Part shown: in pieces, positions 27,670 to 36,418 of the stretch
Layout of the letters: each line of letters begins with the position of its first letter
Numbering within the stretch: position 1 is the stretch's first letter
DNA from: Chryseobacterium aquifrigidense
Lineage (GTDB): Bacteria > Bacteroidota > Bacteroidia > Flavobacteriales > Weeksellaceae
Direction: 5' to 3'
Assembly (NCBI RefSeq): GCF_006716485.1
Contig: NZ_VFPD01000003.1
Coordinates: 62,001 to 126,000, forward strand
DNA: 64,000 bases
Notes under the pieces: generated by a model
Told to the model about the DNA's origin: nothing
The model's database searches: none
What the model saw: only the letters and a program-made list of their open reading frames with translations
Made by a program: the position numbers and the translations under genes

Positions 27670-28797
27670 TTATTTAAGCTCCATAGAATAGGTTCTTCTT
27701 CTTTTATGATTCACGGGATTATAATCCTGCCATAGCAGCTGAATACTTTTGTTTTCTTCCAGTTCAGGATTGGTTTCAAGATATTTAACTCCTTTTTTTC
27801 TGAATATGTCCCAGATTTCTTTGAAAATAATGGAAGTTACTCCTCTTCTCTGATAGTCCGGGTGGATTCCGATCAGATAGAAGTTAGCCCTGTCATTTTT
27901 CTTTCCAGCTTGCAGGAAATGCCACCAACCGAATGGAAGAAGTTTTCCGCCGGATTTCTGCAGTGCTTTGGAATAAGAAGGCATGGTAATAGCAAAAGAG
28001 ATCAGATTGTTGTGCTCATCAGCAATACAGACAATGAAATCTTTATCAATAAGTTTGAAATATTTCTCTTTATACGTTTTACGCTGTTCATCCGAAATCG
28101 GAGTGTAAGTAGAAAGATGTTTGTAAGTCTCATCCAAAAGATCAAACATAGGATCTACATACTGAATAATCTCTTCTTTGTTTTTGAATTTTAAAACTTT
28201 CAGCTTGTACTTTTCAGAAATAAGCTGATTGAATTTATGGATTTTTTCAGGCAGGGTTTCAGGGAAAATGATTTCAAACTCTACCCATTCTTTTTCTTTG
28301 GTTAATCCTAGATTTTCGAGATGCTGAGGATAATAATCATGGTTGTAAATCCCAATCATCGTTGCCAGCTGGTCAAAACCTTTTACCAGCATTCCTGCTT
28401 TGTCAAGATTGGTGAACCCCATAGGTCCTTCAATTTTGTCAATATTTTTTTCTTTGGCATAATCAACCGCTTTTTGAATCAATGCCTTTGAAACTTCAGC
28501 ATCATCAATAAAGTCAATCCATCCGAAACGCACTTTCTTAATTCCTAATTCTCTCTCTTCCTTATGATTAATCAGAACGGCAATTCTTCCCGCGATCTTA
28601 TCATTCTTATAAGCCAGATACTGTTTTGCTTCGGAATATTGAAGCGCAGGATTTTCATCTGCATTCCAGATATTGATTTCGTCATTGATAAAAGACGGAA
28701 CATAGTAGGGATTGTTTTTATACAAATCCATTGGAAACCTTACGAATTGCTTGAGCTGACCCGCTGTTTTTACTTCAATTATTGAAACTTTAGACAT
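27670..28797 (-). CDS. GNAT-like acetyltransferase
   Basis: A protein of 375 residues. The C-terminal half carries the GNAT acetyl-CoA loop pattern (YLIGIHPDYQRRGVTSIIFKEIWDIFRKKG), where RRGV corresponds to the Q/RxxGxG/A pyrophosphate-binding motif. The N-terminal half (VRFPMDLYKNNPYYVPSFINDE, EGPMGFTNLDKAGMLVKGF) is typical of a Bacteroidota family of large GNAT-like proteins of unknown substrate. Cytoplasmic; no membrane segment. Confidence 0.75.
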   Translation of the reverse strand: MSKVSIIEVKTAGQLKQFVRFPMDLYKNNPYYVPSFINDEINIWNADENPALQYSEAKQYLAYKNDKIAGRIAVLINHKEERELGIKKVRFGWIDFIDDAEVSKALIQKAVDYAKEKNIDKIEGPMGFTNLDKAGMLVKGFDQLATMIGIYNHDYYPQHLENLGLTKEKEWVEFEIIFPETLPEKIHKFNQLISEKYKLKVLKFKNKEEIIQYVDPMFDLLDETYKHLSTYTPISDEQRKTYKEKYFKLIDKDFIVCIADEHNNLISFAITMPSYSKALQKSGGKLLPFGWWHFLQAGKKNDRANFYLIGIHPDYQRRGVTSIIFKEIWDIFRKKGVKYLETNPELEENKSIQLLWQDYNPVNHKRRRTYSMELK

Positions 28798-28902
28798 GTT
28801 TTTTGAGAGGAATTAAAGGACAAATATAAATAATAATATCGTATACTTTGGCACAGTTTTTATATGATTATGGGTGAAATTAAACACAAAAATTTATATA
28901 AA

Positions 28903-29613
28903 ATGGTGGGTTATTATATCATTATTGGTATTTCAATGCTGGTGAGCTGGTGGGTTTCATCCAGGTTGAAATCGAAATTTGAATATTATTCCAATGTACA
29001 CCTTCGAAATGGCCTTTCGGGGAAAGAAGTAGCGGAAAAGATGTTGAGAGATAACGGGATAAATGATGTTCAGGTCATTTCTGTACCCGGGCAGTTGACG
29101 GACCACTATAATCCGGCAGATAAAACAGTAAACCTTTCTGAAGGAGTTTATATGCAGAGAAACGCAGCGGCAGCGGCAGTAGCAGCTCACGAGTGCGGAC
29201 ATGCAGTACAGCATGCGGTAGGATATTCTATGTTGAATTTACGTTCAAAGCTTGTTCCTATTGTCAATATAAGTTCTAATCTGATGCAGTTCGTTCTTAT
29301 TGCAGGTATCGCAGTAATGGCGGCATCAAGAACAATTGAGAATCCAAATGGAAATACAACTGTTCTTGCAATCGGTGTAGCGATGTTTGCGATGACCACT
29401 CTTTTTGCTTTTGTAACACTACCCGTGGAATACGATGCAAGTAACAGAGCAATGAAATGGCTTAAAGATACAGGAACGGTAACTGCTGAAGAATTTGTTG
29501 GAGTACAGGATAGTTTGAAATGGGCAGCAAGAACTTATGTGGTGGCAGCCTTAGGTTCTCTGGCACAACTTCTTTACTGGGGATCATTACTTCTTGGTGG
29601 AAGAAGGGATTAA
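28903..29613 (+). CDS. Zinc metallopeptidase, YugP family
   Basis: A protein of 236 residues with a membrane-anchoring N-terminal helix (GYYIIIGISMLVSWWVSSRL), the zinc site HECGH in AHECGHAVQHA, and two more membrane helices (LIAGIAVMAASR region and VAMFAMTTLFAFVTL). This is the membrane Zn-peptidase type 2 (YugP) layout. I favour the ATG at 28903, which begins just before the conserved GYY helix; ATG at 28864 in the same frame is an alternative adding 13 residues. It overlaps the convergent yigZ-type gene by four bases. Substrate unknown. Confidence 0.85.
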   Translation: MVGYYIIIGISMLVSWWVSSRLKSKFEYYSNVHLRNGLSGKEVAEKMLRDNGINDVQVISVPGQLTDHYNPADKTVNLSEGVYMQRNAAAAAVAAHECGHAVQHAVGYSMLNLRSKLVPIVNISSNLMQFVLIAGIAVMAASRTIENPNGNTTVLAIGVAMFAMTTLFAFVTLPVEYDASNRAMKWLKDTGTVTAEEFVGVQDSLKWAARTYVVAALGSLAQLLYWGSLLLGGRRD

Positions 29614-30215
29614 TCATTAAATTCAAATGAAACATATTGCATCTCAGAAAGTTTTTCTGAGATGTTTTCTTTTTGCGCCAGTTTCAAGGATGCAGTAAGA
29701 ATGCAGTTTTCATTGGCGTCGAAATTCAAAACCTTGGCATCAAATTTTGAAAGCAGGGTGAAAATTGTATTTTGCTGATTGAAGTTAAATTGAATCTCGA
29801 CCTCTGTCTCTAATTCTCTGGTGATAATACTGGCTTCCTCCAGTGTGATCTTGGCAGATTCCTTGTAGGTTTTTACCAATCCTGAAACACCTAGTTTGGT
29901 CCCTCCGTAATAACGGACAACAATGACAAGAACATTGGTGATTTCATTAGCCAAAAGCTGGTTGTAAATTGGTAATCCGGCACTACCGGAAGGTTCACCA
30001 TCGTCATTGGCCCGATAATTCTCTCCATTTAATCCCATTCTGAAGGCGTAGCAGTGATGGGTCGCTTTCGGATGTTCTTCTCTTATTTTTTCGAGTGCAC
30101 TCTTTAATTCTTTTTCATTGGTTACCGGGTAAGCAAATCCGATGAACTTGCTTCCTTTTTCTTTTAAAAGAGTATTTTCTATGGGTTTTTCTATGGTTTT
30201 GTATTCAAACGTCAT
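29610..30215 (-). CDS. yigZ: YigZ/IMPACT family protein
   Basis: A protein of 201 residues. The N-terminal IMPACT-type domain carries the family motifs KGSKFIGFAYPV, ATHHCYAFRMG, NDDGEPSGSAGLPI and VVRYYGGTKLGVSGLVKTY. The C-terminal domain (DUF1949-like, ferredoxin fold) follows. YigZ proteins are widespread and IMPACT in eukaryotes is linked to translation-stress signalling; the bacterial role is unclear. Confidence 0.9.
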   Translation of the reverse strand: MTFEYKTIEKPIENTLLKEKGSKFIGFAYPVTNEKELKSALEKIREEHPKATHHCYAFRMGLNGENYRANDDGEPSGSAGLPIYNQLLANEITNVLVIVVRYYGGTKLGVSGLVKTYKESAKITLEEASIITRELETEVEIQFNFNQQNTIFTLLSKFDAKVLNFDANENCILTASLKLAQKENISEKLSEMQYVSFEFND

Positions 30216-30281
30216 TAGAGTTCCTGCTTTGTTTATGCAAAAATATTAAATGCTTTACGATTCTGCACCATGATCATAAAT

Positions 30282-30306
30282 TAAGCCGTCAAATCTTGAC
30301 GGCTTA
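30282..30306. terminator. Hairpin downstream of the GG-leader peptide genes
   Basis: Perfect 11-bp stem (TAAGCCGTCAA with TTGACGGCTTA) around ATC. It lies 27 bases after the stop of the small peptide gene at 30334 on the minus strand, where the following T tract is weak; on the plus strand it is followed by TCTGTTTTTT. Confidence 0.6.
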
Positions 30307-30333
30307 TCTGTTTTTTGATATGAAATTACGTTC

Positions 30334-30516
30334 TTATATTCCATCTCCGCAAAGATCCATCGGGATCAGGCACATATAACTTGTCGGGCCGCAAAAATCC
30401 TGAGGACATTTATCTCTGCATCTCGTAGGTTCTCCATTGGGTAGTGTGCAGGTTACAAAAGCTCCTCCCTGAATTGTCTTTAAGCCGGTTCTTGATACTT
30501 TTTTCAAATTTTTCAT
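30334..30516 (-). CDS. GG-leader bacteriocin-like peptide 1
   Basis: A 60-residue peptide with leader MKNLKKVSRTGLKTIQGG and a Cys-rich core beginning AFVTCTLPNGEPTRCRDKC. The leader ending in Gly-Gly matches ribosomally made peptides exported by C39-peptidase ABC transporters; in Chryseobacterium such genes are commonly labelled bacteriocin-like. Core Cys residues number six, allowing disulfides or other modification. A second gene with nearly the same leader lies just upstream. No transporter or modification enzyme is in the window. Confidence 0.75.
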   Translation of the reverse strand: MKNLKKVSRTGLKTIQGGAFVTCTLPNGEPTRCRDKCPQDFCGPTSYMCLIPMDLCGDGI

Positions 30517-30552
30517 GATAGTAGTTTTTGGTTTTTCAAATTAAAAATAGAT

Positions 30553-30717
30553 CTAACAAGGAAATGTCCCGTCTGCCCATGGTGGTGGGCAGCTCATACT
30601 GGAGGGAGTTGCACAGCAGTGCTGTAATGAGGGTGGATAGAATGAACAGCATTCAGGAGCAATACCTCCCTGAACTGTTTTTAGCTCTTTTCTTGAAACT
30701 TTCTTTAAATTTTTCAT
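30553..30717 (-). CDS. GG-leader bacteriocin-like peptide 2
   Basis: A 54-residue peptide found by reading the minus strand from ATG at 30715-30717 to TAG at 30553-30555. Leader MKNLKKVSRKELKTVQGG differs from peptide 1 at three positions, while the core (IAPECCSFYPPSLQHCCATP, ending in PPPWADGTFPC) is unrelated apart from its Cys richness (six Cys including two CC pairs). Bases before both start codons are also similar (AAAACTAC). This pattern of conserved leader and variable core is typical of duplicated peptide precursors. Confidence 0.75.
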   Translation of the reverse strand: MKNLKKVSRKELKTVQGGIAPECCSFYPPSLQHCCATPSSMSCPPPWADGTFPC

Positions 30718-30783
30718 GGTAGTTTTAATTTTGTAAAACTAATGTAAAGAAATTATTTCATTTACCGGTGATAAAATGATTTT

Positions 30784-31809
30784 TTATTTTGAATTATAAA
30801 ATGAAATGGTATTATCTCTGAATGTTTCAGTTTTAGTAGCTGTATTATTGAATGCCGGAGCTTTTGTTCCGTTTTCAAGTTTCAGATTTTCATTTCTTAT
30901 GACCATTGCTTCATCCCAGAGATCAGCGTTGATAAATTCCTGCAAGGTAAAACGACCACCTTCAATAATAACTGACTGTATCTGCTCTTTATACAGTGCT
31001 TCCATGAGCTCCGGGAGAAAATGATCTTTGTTGATTTTAATGAATTGGATGTGTCCTTCAGTACCTTCTTTCACGGAATTTACAACCAAAGTTTTTGCTT
31101 CATGGCTATAAATATTGAAGCTGGCAGGAACTTTTAAATCAAAATCAATTAAAATTCTGACCGGATTTACGCCTTCAGTATTTCTTACGGTAAGGCTGGG
31201 ATTATCATTCAAAGCAGTTTGAGTTCCTACTAAAATAGCGTGTTCGTCAGCTCTTAACTGATGAACAAACTGATTCACCAATGTGTTGGAAACAGCTGTC
31301 GGTTTAAAATCCTTATCCAGAAAACCATCACCGGATTCTGCCCATTTTAAAATGATATAAGGTCTTTTCTTTTCATGATAAGTGAAAAATCTTTTATTGA
31401 GTTCAATACATTCTTTTTCAAGAATTCCTGAAACGGTTTCAATTCCTTCATCCTGAATGATTTTCTTCCCCTTGCCATTCACTTTATCATGAGAATCCAT
31501 AGCGCCAATCACCACTTTTTTAAATTCCAGTTCTTTAATCTTTAAAGCACAAGGCGGAGTCTTTCCGTAATGGGCACAAGGTTCCAGAGATACATAAATT
31601 GTTGATTCCGGAATAAGTTCTTTATTTTTAACGGAATTAATGGCGTTGATTTCCGCATGGTTTTCTCCTGCTTTGTGATGATATCCTTCGCCAATGATCT
31701 CTCCGTTGTGTACAATCACGCTTCCAACCAGAGGATTAGGGTAGGTGTAGCCAAGAGCTTTTTGAGCCAGCTCGATACATCTTTTAATATAAAATTCGTC
31801 GTTGTTCAT
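30784..31809 (-). CDS. ribD: Bifunctional diaminohydroxyphosphoribosylaminopyrimidine deaminase / 5-amino-6-(5-phosphoribosylamino)uracil reductase
   Basis: A protein of 341 residues from ATG at 31809 (an upstream in-frame TTG would only add a random-looking tail). The N-terminal deaminase has the zinc motifs HAEINAI and PCAHYGKTPPC; the C-terminal reductase has the NADPH-binding pattern (ILVGTQTALNDNPSLTVR, VIIEGGRFTLQEFI). It catalyses steps two and three of riboflavin synthesis. No FMN riboswitch was recognised upstream. Confidence 0.93.
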   Translation of the reverse strand: MNNDEFYIKRCIELAQKALGYTYPNPLVGSVIVHNGEIIGEGYHHKAGENHAEINAINSVKNKELIPESTIYVSLEPCAHYGKTPPCALKIKELEFKKVVIGAMDSHDKVNGKGKKIIQDEGIETVSGILEKECIELNKRFFTYHEKKRPYIILKWAESGDGFLDKDFKPTAVSNTLVNQFVHQLRADEHAILVGTQTALNDNPSLTVRNTEGVNPVRILIDFDLKVPASFNIYSHEAKTLVVNSVKEGTEGHIQFIKINKDHFLPELMEALYKEQIQSVIIEGGRFTLQEFINADLWDEAMVIRNENLKLENGTKAPAFNNTATKTETFRDNTISFYNSK

Positions 31810-31872
31810 AGATATAAAAAGAAAAAGCGAAGACAAATTGCTTTGCTCCGCCTGTATTGATTTTGTTATGTG

Positions 31873-33672
31873 TTAATCTCCGCTGATAATGCTGTGAAGA
31901 TTTTGTTTTAACGTTTCAAGATGAGCTTTTTTCTCATCAATCGTGTTGTAAGTGTCTTTTAAAAGAGGGTTTTCTCTGGACGGTTTGTTAAAGAAAGATA
32001 GGTTGTTTTCCAGTTTAACGATCTCTGCCTCAAGATCAGAGATTTGATTTTTTATCTTTCTTGCTTTATCGGTAAGCTGATTTTCAGATAATCCTTCTTC
32101 TTTCAGTTCAAGTTCATTGATTTTGTTTATTTTCAATTTCTCTCTTAATGTCTTGTTGAATTCAGAGTTAATTGAAATTTTATCTCTCGGAACTTTTCCA
32201 ATATTATTCCATGAAGTTTTGATCTGTTCAATTCTTTCGATACTGCCTTCTTCATTGGAAACTTCTTTAAGTTCATCAAGAAGAGCTTTTTTGTTTTTAT
32301 AGTTCTCCTTCCAGTTGTCGGTAGATGTATTGCTTTTCTCTCTGTAGTTGTTGAAGAATGCATTACAGGCATCACGGAATTCATCCCAGATTTTATTGGT
32401 CATGCTTTTTGGAACGTGGCCTATTTTTTTCCAGTCTTCCTGAAGTTTTTTGAATAACGGAACAGCAATATCCCATTCCTCATTATTCATATTGTCCTGT
32501 GCAGTCTGGATCAGTTTTAATTTTTCTTCAAGATTCGCCTGCTGAGAGCCTTTCAACGATTTGTAGTAATTATTTTTCGTTGTATTAAAACCTCTTAGTG
32601 TTGTTTTGAAATCATTCCAGTTTTGGTTGGAAAGTTTTCTTGGAACACTTCCTGTCTTCAGGAATTCAGAACGAAGATCTTCCACTCTTTTGATGGCATT
32701 CTGCCAGTAATTGTGGTTAGGTGTTTCTGAAGGTTCAGACAGTTTTTTGATTTCAGCAATGATTTCATTCTTCTTTTCAAGATTAACAGCCTGTTCTTTT
32801 TCAATAGAAGCAGAAAGCTCAGATTTTCTTTCGTGAATTTTGTTCGAAATTTCTTTGAATTCTTCCCATGTTTTTTCACGGAACTCTTCAGCAACAGGTT
32901 CTGCTTCTTCTTTCCATAGCTTATGGAGATACTGAAGCTCATTTAAAGCCTTTTGGATGACAGGTTCATTTTCCAGTTCTTTAGCACGGGCAATGATATG
33001 TTCTCTCTTTTCCAGGTTATGGCTGTATTCCTGTTCCAGAAATTCTTTATTAAGATCCAGCATCTGATAAAACTGATTCAGGTGGTGGAAATAATTATTG
33101 TTAAGAATTTTGAATTCAGACTTGGCAACCTGTCCGGCTTTTGACCAGTCTTCTTTAATCTCACGAATAGATCTGAAAAGATTAATTCCTGGTTCTGAGC
33201 TGGTGTATAGATTTTTAAGTCTTTCGATTATGCTTTGACGGTGGTCAAGGTTTTTCTTTTGCTCTTCTTCCTGTCCTTTCTGGAAGTCGTCATGTTTTTC
33301 TTTGAAGATATTGACCAATGCAGAATACTTGGCCTGAGAAGGGTGTTCATAGCTGAAATTTTCGGCAGTGTTTCCGGCTTCTACGTATTCATGCTTTTTA
33401 TCCTCCACTTCATCATGGATGTAATGACTTGCTTTTTCCCTCAGTTGGTTGAATCTTTTGAAGTTCTCACCAGCATTGGGAGTGTTGATGATTTTTTCCA
33501 TTTCCTTTAAAGCATCGGCAAGGGAGATTTCTTCTTCATGTTCATCCAAGTGTTCTGCATCATCTTCATGTTGGTTTGCATCATGAGAAACGGTGTTTTC
33601 TGATGGGTCCTGAGATACTTCGTTAGGATTTTTCTTTTCTTCGTTTTCAGAAAGATTGTTTTCTGTAGTCAT
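31873..33672 (-). CDS. DUF349 repeat protein
   Basis: A protein of 599 residues, acidic at the N-terminus (DANQHEDDAEHLDEHEEEISLADALKEM is the flavour, residues 28-55) and then almost entirely helical. About five copies of the DUF349 unit are visible, each with a W at a fixed place followed by KxxGxVP or a close variant (EDWKKIGHVPKSM, TSWNNIGKVPRDK, SEFLKTGSVPRKL). A coiled coil (SDLEAEIVKLENNL) ends it. DUF349 proteins are cytoplasmic and of unclear function; in Bacteroidota they are usually single long repeat proteins like this one. Confidence 0.8.
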   Translation of the reverse strand: MTTENNLSENEEKKNPNEVSQDPSENTVSHDANQHEDDAEHLDEHEEEISLADALKEMEKIINTPNAGENFKRFNQLREKASHYIHDEVEDKKHEYVEAGNTAENFSYEHPSQAKYSALVNIFKEKHDDFQKGQEEEQKKNLDHRQSIIERLKNLYTSSEPGINLFRSIREIKEDWSKAGQVAKSEFKILNNNYFHHLNQFYQMLDLNKEFLEQEYSHNLEKREHIIARAKELENEPVIQKALNELQYLHKLWKEEAEPVAEEFREKTWEEFKEISNKIHERKSELSASIEKEQAVNLEKKNEIIAEIKKLSEPSETPNHNYWQNAIKRVEDLRSEFLKTGSVPRKLSNQNWNDFKTTLRGFNTTKNNYYKSLKGSQQANLEEKLKLIQTAQDNMNNEEWDIAVPLFKKLQEDWKKIGHVPKSMTNKIWDEFRDACNAFFNNYREKSNTSTDNWKENYKNKKALLDELKEVSNEEGSIERIEQIKTSWNNIGKVPRDKISINSEFNKTLREKLKINKINELELKEEGLSENQLTDKARKIKNQISDLEAEIVKLENNLSFFNKPSRENPLLKDTYNTIDEKKAHLETLKQNLHSIISGD

Positions 33673-33746
33673 AGCAAATCTTTTATGTGAGTGGCGTTAA
33701 TATCCTTTAAATATAGCTGTAAGGCCAATTAAAGCACTAATTTATG

Positions 33747-34484
33747 TTATTTTTTTTGAAAATTCCAAATTTCCCAGGCTTTTTCTGCTTGCTGTTCAAG
33801 CATATAGTATCCATTCACGGTTTTTGCTCCTTTTTCAGAGGCATTGATGATGAATTGAGTGTAGTTGGGATTATAAATCAGATCAATAACCAGATGATCT
33901 GAAGAAAGTCCTTCAAAAGGAAAGTTCAGACAGTCTTTTACATTTGGGAAAGTACCTACTGGCGTACACTGAATGATAATTTTATGTTCAGCAACAGTTT
34001 CCTGATCAAGATTTTCAAAATTGATTTCCGTACTTCTTGAAATGATTACCGAAGGAATATTATGTTTATCTAAGGCATATTTAACAGCTTTTGCAGCTCC
34101 CCCGTTTCCTAAAATCAATGCTTTATCCTGTGAAGGTTTTCTATGCAGGAGAAGCGTCTTTTCAAAACCGAACGCATCCGTATTGTAACCTGTTTTTTTT
34201 CCATCCTGAATGAGAACGCAATTGACGGCACCTATTTTCTCTGCTTCATCACTTAATTCATCCAGATAATCAATTATTTTTTCTTTATAGGGAATGGTCA
34301 CATTGAATCCTAACAGGTCCGGAGAAGCAAAAAGATTTTCAACTTCAGTAATTTCGTTCAGATCAAAAATATCATAGGAGAAGTTCTTCAGCATGAGCTT
34401 CTGGAACTTATTTTCGAAGAATTTTTTAGAAAAAGAATAGGAAATGTTTCTGCCTATCAATCCTAATTTTTTATTGGAATCCAT
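33747..34484 (-). CDS. aroE: Shikimate dehydrogenase
   Basis: A protein of 245 residues, slightly short for the family (about 270). Substrate-binding Ser residues in SYSFSKKFF, catalytic Lys in NVTIPYKEK, Asp in GYNTDAFGF and the NADP loop GNGGAAKAV are present, as is the final YNPNYTQFI/GYYMLEQQA region. It reduces 3-dehydroshikimate with NADPH in aromatic amino acid synthesis. A 74-base gap separates it from the DUF349 gene upstream in coordinate terms. Confidence 0.93.
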   Translation of the reverse strand: MDSNKKLGLIGRNISYSFSKKFFENKFQKLMLKNFSYDIFDLNEITEVENLFASPDLLGFNVTIPYKEKIIDYLDELSDEAEKIGAVNCVLIQDGKKTGYNTDAFGFEKTLLLHRKPSQDKALILGNGGAAKAVKYALDKHNIPSVIISRSTEINFENLDQETVAEHKIIIQCTPVGTFPNVKDCLNFPFEGLSSDHLVIDLIYNPNYTQFIINASEKGAKTVNGYYMLEQQAEKAWEIWNFQKK

Positions 34485-34495
34485 AGATCAAAAGT

Positions 34496-34524
34496 AAAAA
34501 AAAGACCGGATAAATCCGGCCTTA
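34496..34524 (-). terminator. Rho-independent terminator of the endonuclease gene
   Basis: On the minus strand the stem AGGCCGGA/TCCGGTCT (one G-U pair) with loop TTTA is followed by eight T. It lies 22 bases past the stop of the secreted nuclease gene. Confidence 0.85.
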
Positions 34525-34545
34525 GTTTGAAATATTTTTTAATAA

Positions 34546-36339
34546 TTAATCTACGATAAATTTAGTAGAGAAATTATCTGTTTTCAGGATATAAGTTCCC
34601 TTTACCATCCCTTTAAGGTTGATTTTGTTTGAATGTCTGAAAGGATTAGCAATTGTTTCAATTAATTTTCCTGAAAGATCATAGATGTCAGCTTTTGAAA
34701 TTTTGCCAAGGTTTTCTCCTTTTACAAATAATTCATTGTTCCTTACCGGGTTAGGATAGATCGTGAAGTCAGATTTGTCCTTTTGGTTTTCAGTGGTAGC
34801 TAACGTAGTACCGAAACATGTCCAGCTTAGGTCATCCAGAGCAACTCTGTTGGTAAGAGATGAATTAGTCAGTTTAATAACAACATTTCCGCTTACATTT
34901 ATATTATTAATGGTAGTTGTAGTAACCACATTACTGTAAGGAATAGTTCCTACATTGACGTCGTTTACAAGAACATTGAAGTATCCTGCGCTTCCGGAGA
35001 ATTTCAATTGAGTTGTTAATGTTAAACTCTGAACTCCACCTGTGAAAGTTGAACTTGTTAAAGTTCCATTTTTTATAGTAATAGCCTTATTATTGATGGT
35101 CTGGTCAACTCTTGCGTCTGTAGCAGTCCATGAAATTCCATTGTTGGTCCAGTTTACTGTCATGTATGTATTTACAGGGCCGGTGATCATTTCAAAATTT
35201 TCAGTTCCGCAGCTTCCTCCTCCAGCAGGTGTGTCAAGAGTGGTTTCCGTAGCGGTTGTGCTTTGTGGAGAAGAGTTTGAGAAAGCATCTTTAGCAATGA
35301 TATAGAATGTATATTGAGTAAGTGGAGATAATCCTGAAACAATAGTAGACGTTGTTGTTCCTGAAACTGTAGTTTTTAATGTTCCGTTGGCATAAATCTG
35401 ATAAGATGTTACTCCCACATTATCTGTTGCGGCTGTCCAGCTTAAAGCAATAGAGTTTGAAGTAGGATTGCTGGCAACAAGGTTGGTTGCTGCTGTAGGT
35501 GCCTGGTTGTCAATAACCGGAGCTCCCCAGATCTGGGTAACGTATTCAGGGTGGTCAATGAAAGGGTTTCTGTTTCCCTGGTAAGTATAAGAAGCATTGT
35601 TTCTGGCAATTTCTTCCGGAGATACCGGATCCATTGCGTTCCATGCTAAATATTGATTAAGTGCCCAAGGCTGCAGCCCTGGAAATGCGGTGTTGCCAAG
35701 CATATCACCGGAAGTGAAATTAAGAAGTTTGTCCTCATATCTTGTTACAAAATAAAGAATCATTCTGGCAATATCTCCTTTGAAAGCATCAATAGGCTCA
35801 AATACGGTACCTGCATATCCTGCAGATACAGATGTACCTAGTTTTGATCCGTTTTTAGAGGTAAAAGAAGTGTTGCCAACAATTCCGAAAGGGTAGTTGG
35901 ATCTCATTCCGTTTACTTTTCCATCGGTAGCGCGGATAAAATGAATATCAGCTACCATAGGAGAAGCACTGTTGAATAAACTCTGGGGAATCACATGCTC
36001 TCTGTTGTAGCAGTCACCTTCATTAGAGTAGCCGGCAGATCCGCATTGACTGGTTCCCAGTGTGAAATTATACTGATCCGCTCCATTGGGGTTTTCAGAA
36101 TAAATATCCAGAATAGTTCCGTCATTTTCATAGAAATAGTCGCGGTCAGTGGTTGCATAGCCAGTCCATAGCCCACCATAACCATTGTCTACATGTCCGT
36201 TGCTGATAATGTTTTTCAGAGCTGTTTTCAGAGCTGCACCTGTAAATCCGTTAGCATTTGTGTAATATCCTGCCGGAGCCTGTGCCAAAGCGCCAATAAA
36301 TGTAACGCTTAAAAGAAAAAAAGATAAAAGTTGTTTCAT
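34546..36339 (-). CDS. Secreted endonuclease I with fibronectin III and T9SS sorting domains
   Basis: A protein of 597 residues. Signal peptide (MKQLLSFFLLSVTFIGALA). Residues 25-270 form an endonuclease I (EndA/NucM) domain with the His-Asn catalytic region DCYNREHVIPQSLFN and ADIHFIRATDGKVNGMRS. A fibronectin type III domain follows (APTAATNLVASNPTSNSIALSWTAA to IAKDAFSN, residues 278-365), then a beta-sandwich and a C-terminal Por/T9SS domain (FTIYPNPVRNNELFVKG, YDLSGKLIE, KGTYILKTDN). Likely a non-specific extracellular nuclease for nutrient scavenging or matrix control. Confidence 0.9.
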   Translation of the reverse strand: MKQLLSFFLLSVTFIGALAQAPAGYYTNANGFTGAALKTALKNIISNGHVDNGYGGLWTGYATTDRDYFYENDGTILDIYSENPNGADQYNFTLGTSQCGSAGYSNEGDCYNREHVIPQSLFNSASPMVADIHFIRATDGKVNGMRSNYPFGIVGNTSFTSKNGSKLGTSVSAGYAGTVFEPIDAFKGDIARMILYFVTRYEDKLLNFTSGDMLGNTAFPGLQPWALNQYLAWNAMDPVSPEEIARNNASYTYQGNRNPFIDHPEYVTQIWGAPVIDNQAPTAATNLVASNPTSNSIALSWTAATDNVGVTSYQIYANGTLKTTVSGTTTSTIVSGLSPLTQYTFYIIAKDAFSNSSPQSTTATETTLDTPAGGGSCGTENFEMITGPVNTYMTVNWTNNGISWTATDARVDQTINNKAITIKNGTLTSSTFTGGVQSLTLTTQLKFSGSAGYFNVLVNDVNVGTIPYSNVVTTTTINNINVSGNVVIKLTNSSLTNRVALDDLSWTCFGTTLATTENQKDKSDFTIYPNPVRNNELFVKGENLGKISKADIYDLSGKLIETIANPFRHSNKINLKGMVKGTYILKTDNFSTKFIVD

Positions 36340-36418
36340 TTTTTAAAATTGGGGCGTAAAGGTACGAAAAAATGAAACTGAAGTATATTAATTGTATGTA
36401 ATATGTAAACTTAATATA

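Noticed and set aside
30241..30333. Riboswitch near ribD
   Set aside because: It is downstream of the peptide genes; the hairpin there is a simple terminator, and no FMN-type core is seen upstream of ribD either.
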